Assembly: GCA_947628175.1 (NCBI GenBank) | Contig: CANQZA010000016.1 | Location: 1-36,368, forward strand | Length of the DNA: 36,368 bases | Reading direction: 5' to 3' | Source: an uncultured Clostridia bacterium | Lineage (GTDB): Bacteria > Bacillota > Clostridia > Oscillospirales > Acutalibacteraceae | Shown here: one piece after another, positions 1 to 7,725 of the stretch | Numbering within the stretch: position 1 is the first letter of the stretch | Layout of the letters: each line of letters starts with the position of its first letter | The notes under the pieces: model-generated | Seen by the model: only the letters and a program-made list of their open reading frames with translations | Told to the model about the DNA's origin: nothing | Database searches by the model: none | Translations under genes and position numbers: made by a program

Positions 1-7
1 TTCAACT

Positions 8-550
8 ATGAAAATATCAGAAGAAAAGCTTAGAGAATTTTCAAGACCATACTATGCTGATAAAGATATAATGCATAATATGTGGCATATTGATTTAGTG
101 CGTAGGTGGGTTGACAAACTTATTGATGATTACGGGTATGATGTCGATTATAACGCTCTGCTTTCTGCATTATACTTTCACGGTTTTATTTATAGTGACC
201 AAAAGATAATTGAAAAATGGTTAGCAGAAAATGGACTTAATGATTCGGAAGTTCAAAAGATAGTTAAAATTGCTTGGGAATCTCAAAAACCTGAGATGCC
301 GGAAACTCTTGAGGGTAAACTCCTTCATGATGCGCATGTGCTTGAAGGCGGTAAAACTTATACAGTAGTAAAGACACTGATCACAGGCTCTGTTCGCGGA
401 CAAACTCTTGAACAGACGCTTGAATTTATGAGAAATAATGTAATTAATAATAACAACAAGTGCTATTTGCCTGAAACAATAAAGCTGTGTTATGAAATGA
501 ACGATTATACCAATAAGTTTTATGATGAATTCATCAAAGGAATACTATAA
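8..550 (+). CDS. HD-domain-like protein, degenerate metal site
   Basis: A 180-residue soluble protein resembling small HD-superfamily phosphohydrolases. Visible are an N-terminal His in MHNMWH (about residues 22-27), a helix with YFHG where the family normally has the metal-binding HD doublet, and a later LLHDAHVLEG segment like the distal Asp motif. The family hydrolyses phosphoester bonds in nucleotides or signalling molecules. Because the doublet reads HG here, catalytic activity is doubtful, and no substrate can be inferred. The start lies 7 bases from the window edge with the frame open upstream, so the true start could be further left, although the N-terminus looks natural. It heads a run of small same-strand accessory genes. 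The family call is moderate; the function is unknown. Confidence 0.6.
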   Translation: MKISEEKLREFSRPYYADKDIMHNMWHIDLVRRWVDKLIDDYGYDVDYNALLSALYFHGFIYSDQKIIEKWLAENGLNDSEVQKIVKIAWESQKPEMPETLEGKLLHDAHVLEGGKTYTVVKTLITGSVRGQTLEQTLEFMRNNVINNNNKCYLPETIKLCYEMNDYTNKFYDEFIKGIL

Positions 551-648
551 TCGGATAATATAGAAATCAAAGTTTAAAGCGGATGATCCGATTTTGCGGA
601 CGAAAAAGTTTGCTATGAGCAGATTAAAAAGATTTATGGGATTTAATT

Positions 649-798
649 ATGGTAGAAATAAGATACGCAACCATGGCAGATAAGGAAACGCGTTTGAGCA
701 AGGACAGTCATATTAAGGAAGAGATTTGGGAAGACTCAATTAAACGCAACCGTAAAATGATTATGCTTGTTGACGGAGAAATAAAAAATGAACATTGA
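649..798 (+). pseudogene. Truncated N-terminal fragment of a GNAT acetyltransferase
   Basis: An ATG at 649 opens a 49-codon frame that begins MVEIRYATMADKE and continues to MIMLVDGE. This looks like the first beta-strand and helices of a GNAT acetyltransferase. It then stops at 796-798, just inside the next acetyltransferase gene. The acetyl-CoA-binding motif A and everything after it are missing. The simplest reading is a deletion that removed the rest of the gene and joined its 5' end to the ribosome site of the next gene. A short open segment just upstream (about 585-645, ending YEQIKKIYGI before a TAA) also looks like the tail of a lost gene but could not be identified. Confidence 0.5.
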
Positions 799-1246
799 AA
801 TTAAAAAGGCTGAATTGACCGACAGCAATATAAAAGCGGTTATTGCGCTTTCAAAAAAATGGGAAAGCGAAGATTCAACATTTGGGTATTGTGCGAATGA
901 TAAGAGCGATTTGCTTGGCAGAGATTTGTTTCTTGCATATTCAGATAACAAAATTATCGGTTTTTTATTCGGCAAGTGTGCAGTGACTGAAAAAGCAATC
1001 ACACCGATTGAAAAGGGAGCAAACTGCTTTGAAATCGAGGAAATATATGTTGAAAAAAACTATCGCTCGCAGGGAATAGGCAGAGCGCTTTTTGAATTTG
1101 CCGAGCATGATTTAGAATCAATTGCAGACTATATCACATTATCTACAGCGACTAAGAATTATAAAAGTATTCTGCGGTTTTATATTGAAAAAACAAAAAT
1201 GACTTTTTGGTCTGCTAAATTATATAAACGCTGCCGCAGAAACTGA
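788..1246 (+). CDS. GNAT family N-acetyltransferase
   Basis: A 152-residue GNAT acetyltransferase, which transfers an acetyl group from acetyl-CoA to an amine. The acetyl-CoA-binding motif A is clear in YRSQGIGRALFE (about residues 93-104), preceded by the beta-4 strand FEIEEIYVEKN. The C-terminal half has the STATKNYKSILRFYIEK pattern of motif B. A GGAG ribosome site lies about 10 bases upstream of the ATG. The substrate cannot be told from the sequence. It overlaps the stop of the truncated acetyltransferase fragment by 11 bases, and two further GNAT genes follow on the same strand. A small GAAAGC/GCTTTC hairpin follows the stop but lacks a T-run. Confidence 0.85.
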   Translation: MNIEIKKAELTDSNIKAVIALSKKWESEDSTFGYCANDKSDLLGRDLFLAYSDNKIIGFLFGKCAVTEKAITPIEKGANCFEIEEIYVEKNYRSQGIGRALFEFAEHDLESIADYITLSTATKNYKSILRFYIEKTKMTFWSAKLYKRCRRN

Positions 1247-1358
1247 GAAAGCAAACGCTTTCATTCATAAAACTGAAAAGGACTTTTTTATAAAATTTTA
1301 CTGTTACTGATGTTTTATCAATCAAATTTTATACGAAATAAAAATAAGGAGGGTCAAT

Positions 1359-1928
1359 ATGCGTAAAGCGGGAACAAAAATATTGTATACTCAGCGCTGC
1401 TGCTTGAGAAAGCTTGCGGTAACAGATGCACAGCAGTTATTTGAAAATATTTATTCCGATTCCAAGGTGGCAGGGTATATGTCATGGGATTGCTACCCTG
1501 ATGTAAATTCTGTAGAGCATTACTTGACAAAATGGCAGGAACTTTATAAACAAAACGAATGTTATTGGGGTGTGTTTTTAAAAGAAAATGATGCTTTAAT
1601 CGGAACTGTATATCTCTATGATGAAAACAAACAAGCGCAGGTCGGCTTTATTTCCTATTGTTTCGGATCAAAGTATTGGGGTAACGGTTATGCAACAGAG
1701 TCAGTTGAGGTGGTTTTAGAGTACGGGTTTAAAGAAATCGGTTATAACAATATCACAACCTTTGTCGCAAAAAGTAATTTTCGTTCACAGAATGTGTTGA
1801 AACGCTTGGGCTTTAAATGTGAAGCAATATTGAGACAGAGAGATAAAACGGCTTTTGGTATAGAGGATTGTTTGTCATACTCTTTGTTAAAAAGTGAAAG
1901 TAAGTGTTTTCGCAATGCTAATCAATAG
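1359..1928 (+). CDS. RimJ/RimL-type GNAT acetyltransferase
   Basis: A 189-residue acetyltransferase of the GNAT subgroup that includes RimJ and RimL. The opening TQRCCLRKLAVTDAQQLFEN is the usual 'register the best rank' strand and helix of this subgroup. The acetyl-CoA loop is YWGNGYATESVEVVLEYGF (about 108-126), followed by the diagnostic NFRSQNVLKRLGFKCE (about 142-157). Members acetylate ribosomal protein N-termini or small amines such as antibiotics; which applies here is not visible. A strong AAGGAGGG site precedes the ATG. The 3' end overlaps the next GNAT gene by about 14 bases, suggesting translational coupling. Confidence 0.87.
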   Translation: MRKAGTKILYTQRCCLRKLAVTDAQQLFENIYSDSKVAGYMSWDCYPDVNSVEHYLTKWQELYKQNECYWGVFLKENDALIGTVYLYDENKQAQVGFISYCFGSKYWGNGYATESVEVVLEYGFKEIGYNNITTFVAKSNFRSQNVLKRLGFKCEAILRQRDKTAFGIEDCLSYSLLKSESKCFRNANQ

Positions 1929-2421
1929 AAATTACATATGCAAAGTTGCAACCGTTGACGAAATGGAAACGAAGTGGAACTATGAAATTAAAAAGCATAA
2001 AAATCCGAACTGGAAAATATGGAAAGCAGAATCAATAGAGCGTGTCAGAAACGGTCAGAGCATGGTGTATTACGGCCTCTATAACGGTAAAATCATATGC
2101 GAAGCAACTGCTATGCTTGATAAAAGTGTTGTTCAAAACAGTGACGATTTGGTAGATGATAAAACAGCTTATCTCTGTGCTTTCAGAACGATTGAGAAGT
2201 ATCAAAGAAAAGGTTATTTTTCAAAGTTATTTCTCTTTATGAAGAATGACTTGAAAAGCAAGGGCTATGAAAAGGTTACTTTGGGTGTTGAACCGAATGA
2301 AACAGAAAATCTGAAAATATATCAGCATTTAGGTTTCAACGAATTTATTAAATCAGCACAGGAAACCTATCCCGACGGAACGATTATAGCTGTTGAGTAT
2401 TACGGAATGAACTTGTTTTAA
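1915..2421 (+). CDS. GNAT family N-acetyltransferase
   Basis: A 168-residue acetyltransferase. Motif A is KYQRKGYFSKLFLFMKND, with the RKGYF loop in place of the commoner RGxGxG. Motif B is VEPNETENLKIYQHLGF, typical of GNAT enzymes. The ATG at 1915 is chosen; a GTG at 1894 in the same frame would add seven residues inside the upstream gene, and neither start has a strong ribosome site, so coupling to the upstream gene is likely. The third GNAT gene in a row, on the same strand as a following DinB-like gene 9 bases away. The substrate is unknown. Confidence 0.82.
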   Translation: MLINRNYICKVATVDEMETKWNYEIKKHKNPNWKIWKAESIERVRNGQSMVYYGLYNGKIICEATAMLDKSVVQNSDDLVDDKTAYLCAFRTIEKYQRKGYFSKLFLFMKNDLKSKGYEKVTLGVEPNETENLKIYQHLGFNEFIKSAQETYPDGTIIAVEYYGMNLF

Positions 2422-2430
2422 GGTGAATTT

Positions 2431-2943
2431 ATGGATGGAAATATAAATCATTCAGATATGTCCGATGTTGTAAGAGATATGACATATGGATTAATGGATA
2501 ATTTTCGCAGAACGATATTGACTTGTGATTTAAACAAAAAATTATATGCTCAGCCGCTTTGGAAGCATATTTATCACGCAATGTATTGGTTTGATTATTG
2601 GTGCTGTACACCTCAAAATTTTGTTGGCGCTGATTTTCATAGCGATCATTTGCATTCATTGGATATAGAATCGGACATTATAGTCACACAAGAAGATTTG
2701 TTGAATTATTATGAAATTATTAAATCAAAAACAACGGATTATCTTGAAAACTTGACCGGAGATAAGCTGAATGAAGTGGTTGAAAATTGTGATAACAAAT
2801 CAAGATTTGAATGTATTTTAGGACAATTCAGACATGCGTCTTTTCATCTTGGTAATGTGAATGCTATGACTATAAATGATACAGGCAATTGGCCCTATGT
2901 ATCGGCAAGAAAAAAGGATTTTGCACACGATTTATTTGAATAG
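2431..2943 (+). CDS. DinB-like four-helix-bundle protein
   Basis: A 170-residue protein of the DinB/YfiT-like superfamily, small four-helix bundles that bind a divalent metal through three histidines. The candidate ligands are His46 or His49 in KHIYHAMYWFDYW and the His135-x3-His139 pair in FRHASFHLGNVNAM, the arrangement usual for the family. Some members are thiol-dependent transferases, for example with bacillithiol; many have no known role. An AAGGTGA ribosome site lies in the 9-base gap after the preceding acetyltransferase, so the genes are probably cotranscribed. Frames on the opposite strand here are shadows. Confidence 0.75.
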   Translation: MDGNINHSDMSDVVRDMTYGLMDNFRRTILTCDLNKKLYAQPLWKHIYHAMYWFDYWCCTPQNFVGADFHSDHLHSLDIESDIIVTQEDLLNYYEIIKSKTTDYLENLTGDKLNEVVENCDNKSRFECILGQFRHASFHLGNVNAMTINDTGNWPYVSARKKDFAHDLFE

Positions 2944-2959
2944 AGTATGGAGTGAAAAA

Positions 2960-3556
2960 ATGAAAATATTACTTTCAAGCAATATGCAGATTATTAAAAA
3001 ATATGTAAAAATAGGCTCTGCAGTTGGCTTTATTCCTACTGCGTCCGAAGTGGAAAACGACCGCAGCTATATGGTGCAGAACAAACTGAATCTTCAGAAT
3101 ATGGGATATAAAATCATTGATATTGCGCTTTCAACGCAGAGCAAAGAAGAAATTGTTGAAAAGCTTCACACAATTGATGCACTGTATGTTGCAGGCGGTA
3201 ACTGTTTTTATTTATTACAACAGATAAAACGGAAAAATGTATTAAATGAATTAAGGGATTTTGCAGATAAAAAGATTTATATCGGCGCAAGTGCAGGTTC
3301 ATGTATTGCGTGTCCGTCTATTGAATATGTTTATAATCTGGATGACAGAACTGCTGCACCACTGCTGACGGATTATCATTCGCTTAATTTGATTCATGCG
3401 CATATTTTGCCGCATTATAAAAGCAGCGATGAGTACAGCGCTTTGATTGATAAAACGATAGATGAAAACCCAAATCTCAAATTTATAGTTCTTACAGACA
3501 GTCAGGCTGTTATAGTGAACAGTAATGAGGATTACACGATTGAAGATACGGATTGA
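2960..3556 (+). CDS. Peptidase S51 family protein (dipeptidase E-like)
   Basis: A 198-residue protein of the S51 serine peptidase family, cytoplasmic enzymes related to Asp-specific dipeptidase PepE and cyanophycinase. The YVAGGNCFYLLQ strand-loop (about 76-87) and the nucleophile elbow IGASAGSC (Ser111) are the family's two landmark motifs, and HILPHY in the C-terminal part supplies the likely catalytic histidine. The ATG at 2960 is chosen because it fits the natural MKILLSSN start; a longer frame from 2876 would run through the end of the DinB-like gene. The gap to that gene is 16 bases. It closes the run of small accessory genes. Confidence 0.78.
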   Translation: MKILLSSNMQIIKKYVKIGSAVGFIPTASEVENDRSYMVQNKLNLQNMGYKIIDIALSTQSKEEIVEKLHTIDALYVAGGNCFYLLQQIKRKNVLNELRDFADKKIYIGASAGSCIACPSIEYVYNLDDRTAAPLLTDYHSLNLIHAHILPHYKSSDEYSALIDKTIDENPNLKFIVLTDSQAVIVNSNEDYTIEDTD

Positions 3557-3666
3557 TTTGTTTTGTAATCATTGTTGCTTAATGAAGGTGCCTATTGGAT
3601 GATAAGAATGGCTTGTCCGTATGTTTCAAAAACATTAAAAAAATTGTTAAACCTGCCTGCTTTTAC

Positions 3667-3695
3667 TTGCCTTTTATAAAATATTCTGTTAAAAT
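3667..3695 (+). promoter_or_regulatory. Promoter of the GPH symporter gene
   Basis: TTGCCT, a 17-base spacer, then TAAAAT. The spacer ends in TGT, giving an extended -10 (TGTTAAAAT). A second -10-like TATAAT lies at 3701-3706 but has no -35 at a good distance. Confidence 0.55.
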
Positions 3696-3733
3696 GTACC
3701 TATAATACCTAATAAATAACAGAGGGGAATTAC

Positions 3734-5269
3734 ATGAGCACGAGCAAACGCACTTACACAAAAAAAGAGCGCAATATGTATCTGGCCGGTATGTTCGGTC
3801 AGAATATGATTTACAACATCATTGCCACTGGTCTTATAGGTTACTATCTTCAGTATGTAATCTATGTACCGGTAATAGCAATCGGATGGATTGTTGCCGT
3901 TGCAAGAGTATGGGATGCAATTAATGATCCGATGATGGGTACAATTGTTGATAAAACAAAATCCAAATGGGGCAAATGCAGGCCGTATCTTATTATTTTC
4001 CCTGCAATTATAGGTCTTATTACAATACTTTCATTTGTAAACGGCAACTATGCCGAGGCGTCATCAGCGGCAGGCAAGGTTATGATTGTCACATGGGCAG
4101 CAGTATCATACATACTTTGGGGTATGCTCTTTACTGTATGCGATATTCCTCTGTGGGGAATTACTTCTCTTATGACCGAGGATGAAAATGACAGGTCAAA
4201 ACTGCTTGGTCTTGCAAGGATTGCGGCAGGTGTCGGCGGTATCGGTGTTCTTGTTGTTCAGGTTGCCCAGGTTATATCCGGTATATTTGCCAATAAAGGT
4301 ATGGATGTTAATAAAGCAAATCAGTACGGTTTTATCACGACCGTTGTTGTGCTGACGGTAATCAGTACGGTTTTGTTTGAACTTGCAGGTATCGGCACTA
4401 AAGAAAGAGTAAAAAGTTCTGAGGAACGCCACAGCATGAAGGAAAACTTTGCAATGATGTGGAAGTGCAGACCGTTTCGCCAGATTCTTATTTCAGGCAT
4501 TTTAAGAAGCCCTATTCAGCTTCTTATGCTCATAGCAATGTCGTTTGTTACATATTACTACGCAAACGGAAACTTTATGAATATTATGACTGAAAGCGGT
4601 CTTAATATCTCAATGGCATTGAATATTGTTGTGATAGCAATAGGCATTTTTGCAGGTCAGTTTGTGGCTATGGCCATTACACCCATGCTTGTTAAAAAAT
4701 TTGAAAATAAAGCGCTTTATAATTTTTACTCAATAGGCGGCGCAGTACCGTTTTTCATGTTGTTTGTTGTATTTAAGATTGCCGGAGGAGACTTAACTCC
4801 TATCGGTTGGGTAATTGTTACAGGCGTACTTCTTATGCTTGCAAGCGCAGGTATGGGTGGCATAAATGTATTGCAGTCGGTTATGATTGCGGATTGTGTG
4901 GATTATGAGGAATACACAAACGGTATCAGACCTGATGGTGTCTTTTTTTCGGGACAGAGCTTTATTACAAAGCTTTCGGGAGGTATCGCCGCTCTTATTC
5001 AGTCCTTTGCTTACAGTGCGGTGGGATTTTCAGATAAAAATATTGAAATAATGAATAACAGACTTACGGCCGGTGAAAATTTTATAACCTATAACGGCGG
5101 CAAATATGCGTCCATTATGTTTTTCCTTATTTCGGTTCCGCCTGCAATCGGTATGCTTTTATCCGCGATTCCAACACTTAAATATGCTTTGCCGGATAAG
5201 GAACATTCCAGAATTCTTGAGGCTCTTATTGAAAAGCATGCCCAAAGCCGTACTGATAATGAAAATTAA
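3734..5269 (+). CDS. GPH-family sugar:cation symporter (MFS)
   Basis: A 511-residue, 12-helix membrane transporter of the glycoside-pentoside-hexuronide:cation symporter family (MelB, GusB, XynB relatives). The diagnostic loop between helices 2 and 3 is present: DAINDPMMGTIVDKTKSKWG followed by KCRPYLI (about 61-87). The second-half motif ADCVDYEEYTNGIRPDG is also characteristic. It imports a sugar or glycoside with Na+ or H+; the substrate cannot be read from sequence. An AGAGGGGA ribosome site precedes the ATG, with its own promoter upstream and terminator downstream, so it appears monocistronic. No glycosidase is adjacent; the uronate genes are about 17 kb away, and a functional link is only a possibility. 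Confidence 0.9.
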   Translation: MSTSKRTYTKKERNMYLAGMFGQNMIYNIIATGLIGYYLQYVIYVPVIAIGWIVAVARVWDAINDPMMGTIVDKTKSKWGKCRPYLIIFPAIIGLITILSFVNGNYAEASSAAGKVMIVTWAAVSYILWGMLFTVCDIPLWGITSLMTEDENDRSKLLGLARIAAGVGGIGVLVVQVAQVISGIFANKGMDVNKANQYGFITTVVVLTVISTVLFELAGIGTKERVKSSEERHSMKENFAMMWKCRPFRQILISGILRSPIQLLMLIAMSFVTYYYANGNFMNIMTESGLNISMALNIVVIAIGIFAGQFVAMAITPMLVKKFENKALYNFYSIGGAVPFFMLFVVFKIAGGDLTPIGWVIVTGVLLMLASAGMGGINVLQSVMIADCVDYEEYTNGIRPDGVFFSGQSFITKLSGGIAALIQSFAYSAVGFSDKNIEIMNNRLTAGENFITYNGGKYASIMFFLISVPPAIGMLLSAIPTLKYALPDKEHSRILEALIEKHAQSRTDNEN

Positions 5270-5280
5270 TTTTGATTATG

Positions 5281-5316
5281 AGCCGGGTAAAATTATTTTT
5301 TACTCGGCTTAATTTT
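5281..5316 (+). terminator. Intrinsic terminator after the GPH symporter gene
   Basis: The 12-base arm AGCCGGGTAAAA pairs with TTTTACTCGGCT (one G-T pair) around a 5-base loop, followed by TAATTTTG. The hairpin is strong; the T-run is only moderate. Confidence 0.75.
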
Positions 5317-5424
5317 GTTTTCACAAAATACTGTTTAAATAGGATATAGTTATTGATAAATAAATCGGTCGTTTATTTGACGGATAAAGATAAGCTGTTT
5401 GGTTATTGAATTGGTGATATGAAT

Positions 5425-6036
5425 ATGAACAAAAAGATTTTGATATGTTTTTCCGTTTTTATCATTGCGCTCTCTTTTATCTCATGTGCAAAGCAAGGCG
5501 AAAAAATATTCAAGAGCGAAAATCAGTCTCAAAGCAGTATTTCTTCCGTTTCGGATAATCCTTCATCGTCAGAAATCTCAGCGCGGAATGAAAGTAAGAA
5601 TTTGAGTACACAAAATGAGCGTAAAGCAAGTACGGTTAAAAATACGGAAAAGTCGTCTTTCTCTGCTTCATCAAATAAGGCCGGTACTGCCGTAACAACA
5701 ACATCAAAGCCATTTTCTAAGGAATCTGTTTTGCAAAGCAGTCCTTCAAACGCCGATAATGAAGTTCCTTTTGAGCAGTCACAGTTATCCGATGAAAAAG
5801 CAACAATAGTGAAAAAGCCGAATATCCCGAATTCTTCACAGGGAGAAAGTCAAAGCCATTATGAACCCCCAAGTGAAAACAGAAATACGCCGGACAAAAC
5901 AGTCTCCAATCAGCAGTCCAGCAAAACAGATGTACATAAAACGACAGCGCACACGCAAAAAGAGAGTGAGACTTCATCCAAAACGCCCACAAAACCGGCA
6001 ACAGACCGTGATGGCTGGATAACAAAATGGTATTAA
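5425..6036 (+). CDS. Ser/Thr-rich lipoprotein with a disordered linker
   Basis: A secreted lipoprotein of about 203 residues. The signal peptide MNKKILICFSVFIIALS ends in a lipobox FISC whose cysteine (about residue 21) should be lipidated. Nearly all of the rest is low-complexity Ser, Thr, Lys, Gln and Asn with scattered Pro, with no predicted fold, so it likely acts as an extended wall-spanning tether. The last ten residues, DRDGWITKWY, break this composition with two Trp and one Tyr and may be a binding tag. The ATG at 5425 is preferred over 5419 because the GGTGAT site directly abuts the first. It lies 15 bases before the RadC-like gene and may be cotranscribed. Function is not recognised. 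Confidence 0.7.
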   Translation: MNKKILICFSVFIIALSFISCAKQGEKIFKSENQSQSSISSVSDNPSSSEISARNESKNLSTQNERKASTVKNTEKSSFSASSNKAGTAVTTTSKPFSKESVLQSSPSNADNEVPFEQSQLSDEKATIVKKPNIPNSSQGESQSHYEPPSENRNTPDKTVSNQQSSKTDVHKTTAHTQKESETSSKTPTKPATDRDGWITKWY

Positions 6037-6050
6037 AAGGAGCGATATAA

Positions 6051-6749
6051 ATGCCGGATTTAAAAAAGGAAGGTCATCGGGAAAGAATGAGGACATCCTA
6101 TCTTTCCGGCGCTTATGAGCATCTTCCCGATTATAATTTGCTTGAACTTTTTCTTTCTCTGATTATCCCGCAGAAGGATGTAAAGCCGCTGTCATATGAG
6201 CTTATCAATAAATATAAAACCGTTGACGGCGTGATCCATGCCGACCCGAAGGATTTGATGAAAATAAAAGGTATAGGAGAATGTACCGCAGTTGCGATAA
6301 AACTTGTTGCTGATTTGAACAAAAGGGCACTTCTTAACAGAAATCAGAATGTTGTTGCCTTAAATACGATTACTCAGGCGGACGAGTATTGTATGAATCT
6401 TCTTGGTGCCGAACGCGTCGAGAAAATTGCGATGGTAACGCTCAGGTCTGATAAAGCCCTGATAAATGTCCATACTTTGAGTATCGGGACCATTAATTCA
6501 TCAGCCGTAAATATAAGAAAAATAGTAGGAATTGCAATTGAAGACGGCGCCTCGGCCGTAATAATAACGCATAATCACCCGGACGGGGACGCGTATCCAT
6601 CTATAAACGATATCAATTTTACTATTGAACTCAATGCGGTTTTAAAAAAGGTAAAAATCGTTTTGCTTGAACATATTATTGTAGGAAAAGACTGTTTTAA
6701 TATTACAAGAGATCATCCTTCGTTTTCTGTAGACGAGAATAAAACTTAA
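6051..6749 (+). CDS. radC: RadC-like JAB/MPN-domain protein
   Basis: A 232-residue member of the RadC (UPF0758) family. Residues 1-95 hold a helical N-domain with a helix-hairpin-helix in LMKIKGIGECTAVAIKLVA (about 69-87). Residues 105-225 form the JAB domain with the metalloprotease-like signature His174-x-His176, then ten residues, then Asp187, in THNHPDGDAYPSINDINF. The family was named for DNA repair, but that role has been disputed and the biochemical activity is unsettled. An AAGGAGCG ribosome site lies before the ATG. It probably shares a transcript with the upstream lipoprotein gene and is followed by a clear terminator. Confidence 0.88.
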   Translation: MPDLKKEGHRERMRTSYLSGAYEHLPDYNLLELFLSLIIPQKDVKPLSYELINKYKTVDGVIHADPKDLMKIKGIGECTAVAIKLVADLNKRALLNRNQNVVALNTITQADEYCMNLLGAERVEKIAMVTLRSDKALINVHTLSIGTINSSAVNIRKIVGIAIEDGASAVIITHNHPDGDAYPSINDINFTIELNAVLKKVKIVLLEHIIVGKDCFNITRDHPSFSVDENKT

Positions 6750-6760
6750 GTAATGTTTAA

Positions 6761-6791
6761 AAAGCACTGTTTGAACAGTGCTTTATTTTTT
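6761..6791 (+). terminator. Intrinsic terminator after the RadC-like gene
   Basis: AAAGCACTG and CAGTGCTTT pair perfectly around TTTGAA, followed by ATTTTTT. Confidence 0.88.
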
Positions 6792-6801
6792 CGGAAAAAT
6801 A

Positions 6802-6810
6802 TGTTATTAT
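6802..6810 (+). promoter_or_regulatory. Extended -10 promoter candidate for the metallophosphoesterase gene
   Basis: TGTTATTAT is an extended -10 (TG-n-TATTAT) 30 bases upstream of the ATG. The -35 region is only TTTATT. It follows the radC terminator directly. Confidence 0.35.
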
Positions 6811-6840
6811 AACTTTAATTTTAGTTTTGAGGACTGTCAT

Positions 6841-7650
6841 ATGAAAATTTTGATTATTGCTGATGTACATAACAGACCTGATGCAGACAAAAAAACTCTT
6901 GTCCGCTTGAAAAAAGCAATTGACTCTATTGCGTGCGATCTGATTGTCTTTTTAGGGGATATGGTCCATGGTCCGGCGGTAAAGGAAAATTATGAAAAAT
7001 ACCTTTGTGAGGTTCTGGATTTAACAGCAAGCAGACCTTTTGCAACTGTTTTCGGAAATCATGACGATGAATGTTATTTTTCAAAAGAACAGATACTTGA
7101 AGTTATGAAAACATATAAAAACTGCTTAACTAAAGGCAGGGACTATGTTTTAAAAATGGACGGTGAAACATTGCTGTTTATGGACAGCGGCTCTTACTAT
7201 AAAGGGGAGGAGAGCTTTTATGATATCGTAAAGCAGGAGCAGATTGATTGGGCAAAAAGTAAGATATACGGCGAAAAAGCAATTCTTTTTCAGCATATTA
7301 TTATGCCGGATATCATGGAATGGATCGAATGTTCAAGGATATGGAAATTAAGAGCGGTTTGGGACAGCAAGGGCTTCTGCCGCTTTAAAAAAGATGTACA
7401 CTACAGCGGGCGGCTTGGTGAAAGACCATGCCCTCCTGATGTGAATACAGGTGAACTTGAGCAGCTCTGCTCAAATCTTAAAGCTGCCGTTTTCGGCCAT
7501 GACCATAAAAATACATTTGAGTTGGATCTTATGGGCGTCAGATTTATTCAATGTGCGGGCAGCGGCAGTAATTCATATGACAAGTACTGCAAATCGAGCG
7601 TCAAGGTGCTGGATACAAAGACGCTTGAGACAAAGTTGATTTATCTATAA
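6841..7650 (+). CDS. Calcineurin-like metallophosphoesterase
   Basis: A 269-residue metal-dependent phosphoesterase with the motif series in order: D-x-H in IADVHN (Asp8, His10), GDMVHG, GNHDDE, a later QHI, and GHDHKN near residue 220. These ligands bind a two-metal centre that hydrolyses phosphomonoesters or diesters. No signal peptide is present, so it is probably cytoplasmic. The domain is most like the phosphohydrolases related to purple acid phosphatases; the natural substrate is unknown. The ATG at 6841 fits the family start MKILIIADVH; a longer open frame from 6778 overlaps the preceding terminator and is rejected. It appears to be transcribed on its own, with no clear terminator before the next gene. 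Confidence 0.85.
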   Translation: MKILIIADVHNRPDADKKTLVRLKKAIDSIACDLIVFLGDMVHGPAVKENYEKYLCEVLDLTASRPFATVFGNHDDECYFSKEQILEVMKTYKNCLTKGRDYVLKMDGETLLFMDSGSYYKGEESFYDIVKQEQIDWAKSKIYGEKAILFQHIIMPDIMEWIECSRIWKLRAVWDSKGFCRFKKDVHYSGRLGERPCPPDVNTGELEQLCSNLKAAVFGHDHKNTFELDLMGVRFIQCAGSGSNSYDKYCKSSVKVLDTKTLETKLIYL

Positions 7651-7725
7651 ATTCAGCAAAAAAAGTCAGGTTTTTATTGAGGATATGTGTTAAAATGATG
7701 TGAAATTAAAAAGGCGGTGATTCTT

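Noticed and set aside
549..593. AATCGGAT...ATCCGATT hairpin after the HD-like gene as a terminator
   Set aside because: The loop is 29 bases and the T-run only four, and the region overlaps the likely gene remnant.
8..3556. Chromosomal integron cassette array
   Set aside because: No attC-like repeats between the genes and no integrase in view.
3601..3687. Small frame starting MIRMACPYVSKTLKK after the S51 gene
   Set aside because: Only 26 codons, no ribosome site, overlaps the promoter of the symporter gene.
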